A stretch of 64,000 nucleotides of DNA from an uncultured Eubacterium sp. Its GTDB lineage: Bacteria; Bacillota; Clostridia; Oscillospirales; Acutalibacteraceae. A program made the translations under genes and the position numbers. The stretch's first letter is position 1. Each line of letters starts with the position of its first letter. Below, one piece after another: positions 60,483 through 64,000 of the stretch. The stretch is taken from assembly GCA_910577195.1 (NCBI GenBank), contig CAJTLP010000006.1, forward strand, positions 62,001 through 126,000. Direction: 5' to 3'. The notes below the pieces were generated by a model. That model saw only the letters and a list, made by a program, of their open reading frames with translations, did no database searches and was not told where the DNA came from.

Positions 60483-61751
60483 ATGGGAGATATTGCATCG
60501 TTAGTTAATACTTGGCTATCAAACAGAAGAACAAAACAGACTATACGAAACATCGAAAAAAACAATGAACTAAGAAGAAATATTACAAGGTATGAGCCGA
60601 GTGATATAGAAGGATTTATTGAAAGAGATACAAATGTAGGTTCTTATATTATTTCCGGTGGGAATATTGCCTGTCGAGCAAAAGCTGCTGCCTCCGTTGC
60701 CGCATGTTCACTAGAACAAAACATACCGGTTATTATTCTTCATGAGGGTGACAAAACATTTGAGAGTGCAGTAACATATGCAACATCATTTACAAATAAC
60801 AAAATAATAATAACCAGTAATACAGCAGTATATGATCCGTTTTATAATCGAACTAACAATGAAATATGTAATCTGATTCTCAATTCGTGCAATCAATCAT
60901 TAAAAATAAATGCAAGCGGGCAACAATACATTTTAGGAATAGCAGAATTTATTAAAAGCAAAAATATACCACCATATTGCGAGATGTTTGTTTCTTGCCC
61001 TCATGATGAAATATTTGAAAAAATTGATGAATCCGAGCAAAAGGGATTTCTTAACAACAATGATGCAGCAAAAATTCGTAATGAGCTAATGCAGGGACAA
61101 ACAGAAAGAGCAAGTATTCAGTCTTTTTTTTCGCAATTGTCTTATCAAGGCATGGGCATTATTTCAAATAAGGGTAATAGAAATTCTGCCGTTAATATAA
61201 AAACGGCAGTTAAACATAATGGTTTATTGATGATGGACATTGGTTCAAGTACCAATGAAATATTAATAAATTTAATAGTTAATGAAATTAAAGAAATATT
61301 AGCATCCGGAAAACAAATAATGCTTATTCTTGATGAAATAAATATTAATTCAAATGAACTTCTAAACAAATTAGTAAAATCAATTTCCTCAAGATGTTTA
61401 ACAACCTTTTTATCGACCGATATATATTCAATGCTTGGTGCTGATGAAAATCTGTTTTATACATTTACTGCTAATGCTTGCAAATGTATTATTTTTTCTC
61501 ATACATCAGGAGCAACATGTAATAAGTGGTCAGAACTGCTTGGATATTATGATGTCGATAAAGTATCGCAAAATATCGCTACAAACCAAAATTATCAATG
61601 GGGATATAGTTCAGGAACATCTAATTCTATTAATGTTTCTACCAATAGAGAATTTATAGTCAAACCAGAAGAAATTTCTCGTTTGAAACCAAATGAAGTT
61701 TATATTTTAGACAGAAATGCTAAAGAATTGGCGCAAACGACAATTCGCTAA
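60483..61751 (+). CDS. ATPase-like partner protein lacking Walker A
   Basis: The 422-residue protein starts 3 bp after the previous gene. It has a Walker B-like IMLILDEININ near 279-289, but at the place of Walker A it has SYIISGGNIACRAKAAAS near 54-71, without GxGKT. It may be a degenerate ATPase subunit paired with the active enzyme before it. The rest shows alpha/beta character and a C-terminal region (RLKPNEVYILDRNAKELA) like the ends of VirD4/HerA proteins. I do not recognise a more exact family. Confidence 0.72.
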   Translation: MGDIASLVNTWLSNRRTKQTIRNIEKNNELRRNITRYEPSDIEGFIERDTNVGSYIISGGNIACRAKAAASVAACSLEQNIPVIILHEGDKTFESAVTYATSFTNNKIIITSNTAVYDPFYNRTNNEICNLILNSCNQSLKINASGQQYILGIAEFIKSKNIPPYCEMFVSCPHDEIFEKIDESEQKGFLNNNDAAKIRNELMQGQTERASIQSFFSQLSYQGMGIISNKGNRNSAVNIKTAVKHNGLLMMDIGSSTNEILINLIVNEIKEILASGKQIMLILDEININSNELLNKLVKSISSRCLTTFLSTDIYSMLGADENLFYTFTANACKCIIFSHTSGATCNKWSELLGYYDVDKVSQNIATNQNYQWGYSSGTSNSINVSTNREFIVKPEEISRLKPNEVYILDRNAKELAQTTIR

Positions 61752-61804
61752 AAAATTTATATTGTTAATAAAATAAGTTTTATAAAAAATTGGAGGATAT
61801 GAAA

Positions 61805-62545
61805 ATGGCAGAATTAAGGCAATCATCATTTAATGAAACACCTAAAAAAACTGAATTTTCAGCACCAAACCAAAAGCACTTAGCATGTGTTTTAGTTTTG
61901 GATACTTCATTGTCTATGGCAGGAGAAGGAATTGATTCATTAAATGAAGGGGTAAGACGTTTTATTAATCAAACGTCTATGGATAAAACCGCTAGAGAAT
62001 GTGTTGATGTTGCAATTATTGAGTTTAACGATCATGCACACGTGATTAGAGAATTTACGCCTTTGAGCAAAACTGAACCAGTAAATATGGTTGCTCAAGG
62101 TTGTACGGCCATGGGTGAAGCGATTAATCTTGCAATTGACAAGGCAAAAGAAAGAAATATGTTTTATAGTGAATATGGAACCCCTATTTTTCAGCCTTGG
62201 ATTGTTTTAATAACTGACGGAATACCAACAGATGATATATCATCTGCAGCAGCCAGAATAAAAGAAGAGGAAGCCAAAGACACATATGGAAAAATCAAAT
62301 TTTGGAGTGTCGGTGTTCCCGGGTATGATTTAAAAACACTTGCAAGATTAAGTACTGAAAAACGAATTATAGAACTTTCAAATAAAGATTTTACAGGGTT
62401 CTTTGATTGGCTAAGTGAAAGCATGGTTACCATTTCTGTAAGTAAACCGGGTGTAAGATCACCACTCCCTGATTTGCCAAATAATGCTCGACCTATAAGA
62501 AAAAATGAAATTCCAGATGAATGGAACGACGATTGCAATTGGTAA
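61805..62545 (+). CDS. TerY-like vWA domain protein (first copy)
   Basis: The 246-residue protein has a vWA domain with a MIDAS motif DTSLSMAGEGIDSLNEG (DxSxS) near 32-48, a second MIDAS threonine region QGCTAMGEAINLA and a late LITDGIPTDD near 139-148. The opening MAELRQSSFNE and the context with PP2C match TerY-type proteins. TerY proteins act with a PP2C phosphatase and a kinase in stress or defence systems. The start ATG at 61805 follows GGAGGATATGAAA. It is closely followed by a second copy. Confidence 0.85.
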   Translation: MAELRQSSFNETPKKTEFSAPNQKHLACVLVLDTSLSMAGEGIDSLNEGVRRFINQTSMDKTARECVDVAIIEFNDHAHVIREFTPLSKTEPVNMVAQGCTAMGEAINLAIDKAKERNMFYSEYGTPIFQPWIVLITDGIPTDDISSAAARIKEEEAKDTYGKIKFWSVGVPGYDLKTLARLSTEKRIIELSNKDFTGFFDWLSESMVTISVSKPGVRSPLPDLPNNARPIRKNEIPDEWNDDCNW

Positions 62546-62578
62546 TAAATTAAAATAATAATATTGGAGGATATGAAA

Positions 62579-63280
62579 ATGGCAGAATTAAGACAATCTT
62601 CATTTAATGAAGTACCGGGAGGTGTTGGAATTTCAGCACCGGGTGAACCACATATGGCATGTGTATTGCTTTTAGATACCTCAAGCTCAATGTGTGGCGA
62701 TGCTATTAACAGCTTGAATAGAGCTATTAATGATTTTAAAGAACAAACATCAATGGATGAGCTTGCGCAAAAAAGAGTGGATGTTGCTATTGTTGAATTT
62801 AACGATACAGCAAGAGTAGTACAGGACTTCACTCCACTTTCACAAATGGAGCCCGTAACATTGTCTGCTACAGGTTGCACAGCTATGGGTGCCGGTATTA
62901 ATTTGGCGATTGATATCGTTAAGGAACGAAATCGCTTTTATAACAGTATGGGAACACCTTGCTTTAAGCCGTGGATCTTTATGATTACAGATGGTGCTCC
63001 GACAGATAATATTGACGCTGCAAGACAAAGAATTATCGACGAGGAAAGTAAAGGTACTCACGGAAAATTGAAGTTTTGGGCAGTTGGTGTGCCCGGTTAC
63101 AGTAAGAGCACGCTTACTTCTTTAACCAAAAGATGCATAGCATTAGATGAAGCCAATTTTAAAGGAATTTTTAATTGGTTGAGCGAAAGTATGGTAACAA
63201 TTTCTGTTAGCCGAGTTGATGAAAATCCGCAACTGAACAATCTTCCATCTGATGCACAGGTAATTCCTACTGATTGGTAA
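62579..63280 (+). CDS. TerY-like vWA domain protein (second copy)
   Basis: The 233-residue protein is a tandem paralogue of the preceding one. Both open MAELRQSSFNE and share a nearly identical 5' leader (GGAGGATATGAAAATGGC). It has MIDAS DTSSSMCGDAINSLN near 33-47, TGCTAMGAGINLA near 96-108, and MITDGAPTDN near 138-147. The intact MIDAS suggests metal-dependent protein binding. It may replace or complement the first copy in a complex with the phosphatase. The gap to the next gene has alternative hairpins. Confidence 0.85.
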   Translation: MAELRQSSFNEVPGGVGISAPGEPHMACVLLLDTSSSMCGDAINSLNRAINDFKEQTSMDELAQKRVDVAIVEFNDTARVVQDFTPLSQMEPVTLSATGCTAMGAGINLAIDIVKERNRFYNSMGTPCFKPWIFMITDGAPTDNIDAARQRIIDEESKGTHGKLKFWAVGVPGYSKSTLTSLTKRCIALDEANFKGIFNWLSESMVTISVSRVDENPQLNNLPSDAQVIPTDW

Positions 63281-63288
63281 AATAATAG

Positions 63289-63376
63289 ATGCTTAGCAGT
63301 TACTACATAATTGCTAAGCATTGGATATAGTTTATTAAATGTAAAGCGTTATTAGTAAGTTATATCCAGTGCTTAG
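63289..63376 (+). promoter_or_regulatory. Two mutually exclusive hairpins before the PP2C gene
   Basis: Arm ATGCTTAGCA (63289-63298) pairs with TGCTAAGCAT (63312-63321). But CTAAGCATTGGATATA (63314-63329) can instead pair with TATATCCAGTGCTTAG (63361-63376), with one mismatch. Both use 63314-63321, so only one can form. This is an attenuator-like or riboregulator-like layout just before the ribosome site of the phosphatase gene, but there is no T-run. Confidence 0.5.
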
Positions 63377-63394
63377 AGTAAAGGAGCATATAAG

Positions 63395-64000
63395 ATGATT
63401 TTTAATTATGGTTTTAGTGTTGTTGGAAAATCGCATATTGAAAAAGGCACTTGCTGTCAAGATTCACATAAAATAAAGAAGATGGATAATGGATGGTATG
63501 TTGCAGCAATAGCAGATGGGGTGGGTTCTGCAAAAAATTCTCATATTGGGTCAAAAATTGCTGCCGATACCGTAGTCGATTTCTGCTCAGAATATATGCC
63601 TTGGGATTATAGCGTTATTGGTATAAAGTCTATGCTGAGAACAGCATATAATTATGCATTCAAGCAGATTATCAGAGAATCTGATAAATCCGGAGAACCT
63701 ATTGAAAGCTATGACACAACTTTGTCAGTTGTTATTTATGATGGTCATAGAATCATATATGGTCATTCAGGCGATGGCGCAATTATTGGATTAACAATCT
63801 ACGGAGATTATATTCAAATTACGAAACCGCAAAAAGGAGACGATATGGTTTCGGTATTGCCGTTAAGAGCTGGATATACAGTATGGTCAATTGACACATA
63901 TGAAGAAGAGTTAGCAGCTGTTATGCTTATGACTGATGGGATGTTGGATGGTACATTATGCCCGTATTTGTTGAAGCAAAGCAATGTTTCCGAAGTTTAT
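63395..64000 (+). CDS. PP2C-family protein phosphatase, 3' truncated by window
   Basis: The visible 202 codons start MIFNYGFSVVGKSHIEKG and contain the PP2C motifs: IADGVGSAKNSHIGSKIAAD near 41-60, ESYDTTLSVVIYDGH, YGHSGDGAII near 123-132, and MLMTDGMLDG near 183-192. The metal-binding aspartates are present. The frame runs to the window end without a stop. In TerY-type systems a PP2C phosphatase and a Ser/Thr kinase follow the vWA proteins, so a kinase gene may be next, beyond the window. AAAGGAGCA precedes the start. Confidence 0.88.
   Translation, partial: MIFNYGFSVVGKSHIEKGTCCQDSHKIKKMDNGWYVAAIADGVGSAKNSHIGSKIAADTVVDFCSEYMPWDYSVIGIKSMLRTAYNYAFKQIIRESDKSGEPIESYDTTLSVVIYDGHRIIYGHSGDGAIIGLTIYGDYIQITKPQKGDDMVSVLPLRAGYTVWSIDTYEEELAAVMLMTDGMLDGTLCPYLLKQSNVSEVY

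Noticed and set aside
61790..62600. Repeated GGAGGATATGAAAATGGC as a CRISPR-like or regulatory repeat
   Set aside because: It occurs only twice, at the starts of paralogous genes, and is explained by gene duplication.

Overview
The window looks like a chromosomal segment of a low-to-moderate GC, Gram-positive gut Clostridia (Oscillospiraceae/Ruminococcus-like). The reasons are strong Shine-Dalgarno sites, TTG/GTG starts, a clostridial-type division and cell wall (dcw) cluster, MurE with the diaminopimelate-type DNPR motif, a PASTA-bearing class B PBP, and a large conjugative element typical of that group. Species cannot be fixed from sequence reading alone.

Region 1 (1-6512), housekeeping: 3' part of trmD, ptsH (HPr), uvrC, an operon rsmD-coaD-coiled-coil protein behind a good promoter, and a convergent GPH-family sugar symporter. 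Region 2 (6650-21484), dcw cluster: a TTGACA-17-TATAAT promoter with candidate MraZ boxes, then mraZ, rsmH, ftsL-like, PASTA PBP, murE, murF, mraY, ftsW, murG, murA, ftsQ/divIB and ftsZ. murD, murC and ftsA are absent. Two intergenic repeats, one of them MITE-like, interrupt the cluster. Region 3 (21705-28464): GH38 alpha-mannosidase and glycerate kinase on the minus strand, a truncated DUF188 remnant, a histidine phosphatase and a split ThrE-type exporter.

Region 4 (28600-57600): directly after an initiator tRNA gene begins a Tn1549-like integrative conjugative element (ICE). It carries accessory genes (DUF4314, cytosine-5 and adenine methyltransferases, LPD28/YubB, AbrB-like and SpoVG-like regulators), a 1459-residue thioester/T-Q-ester surface adhesin with its own class B sortase, a type IV secretion set (VirB6-, VirB3/PrgI-, VirB4- and VirB1-like), a candidate oriT with iteron-like repeats, an accessory RHH protein, a MOBP relaxase fused to Sel1 repeats, a toprim protein, a VirD4 coupling protein and a tyrosine integrase. 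Many genes overlap by 1-22 bp, so translation is probably coupled.

Region 5 (56137-64000) is the most interesting. The integrase gene is enclosed by two perfect 27-bp inverted repeats. Each has the layout of a tyrosine-recombinase crossover site: two 10-bp arms around a 7-bp spacer. Inside the segment, next to the left repeat, a TTGACA-17-TAAAAT promoter points outward to the left and runs into a terminator. Inversion would aim it at the A+T-rich module to the right. That module is HTH regulator, small acidic protein, SUKH/SMI1 protein, GHH-type HNH nuclease, a VirD4/HerA-like ATPase, a second ATPase-like protein without Walker A, two tandem TerY-like vWA proteins and a PP2C-like phosphatase cut by the window end. 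I read this as a candidate phase-variable stress or defence island related to TerY-phosphorylation systems. That is inference, not proof.
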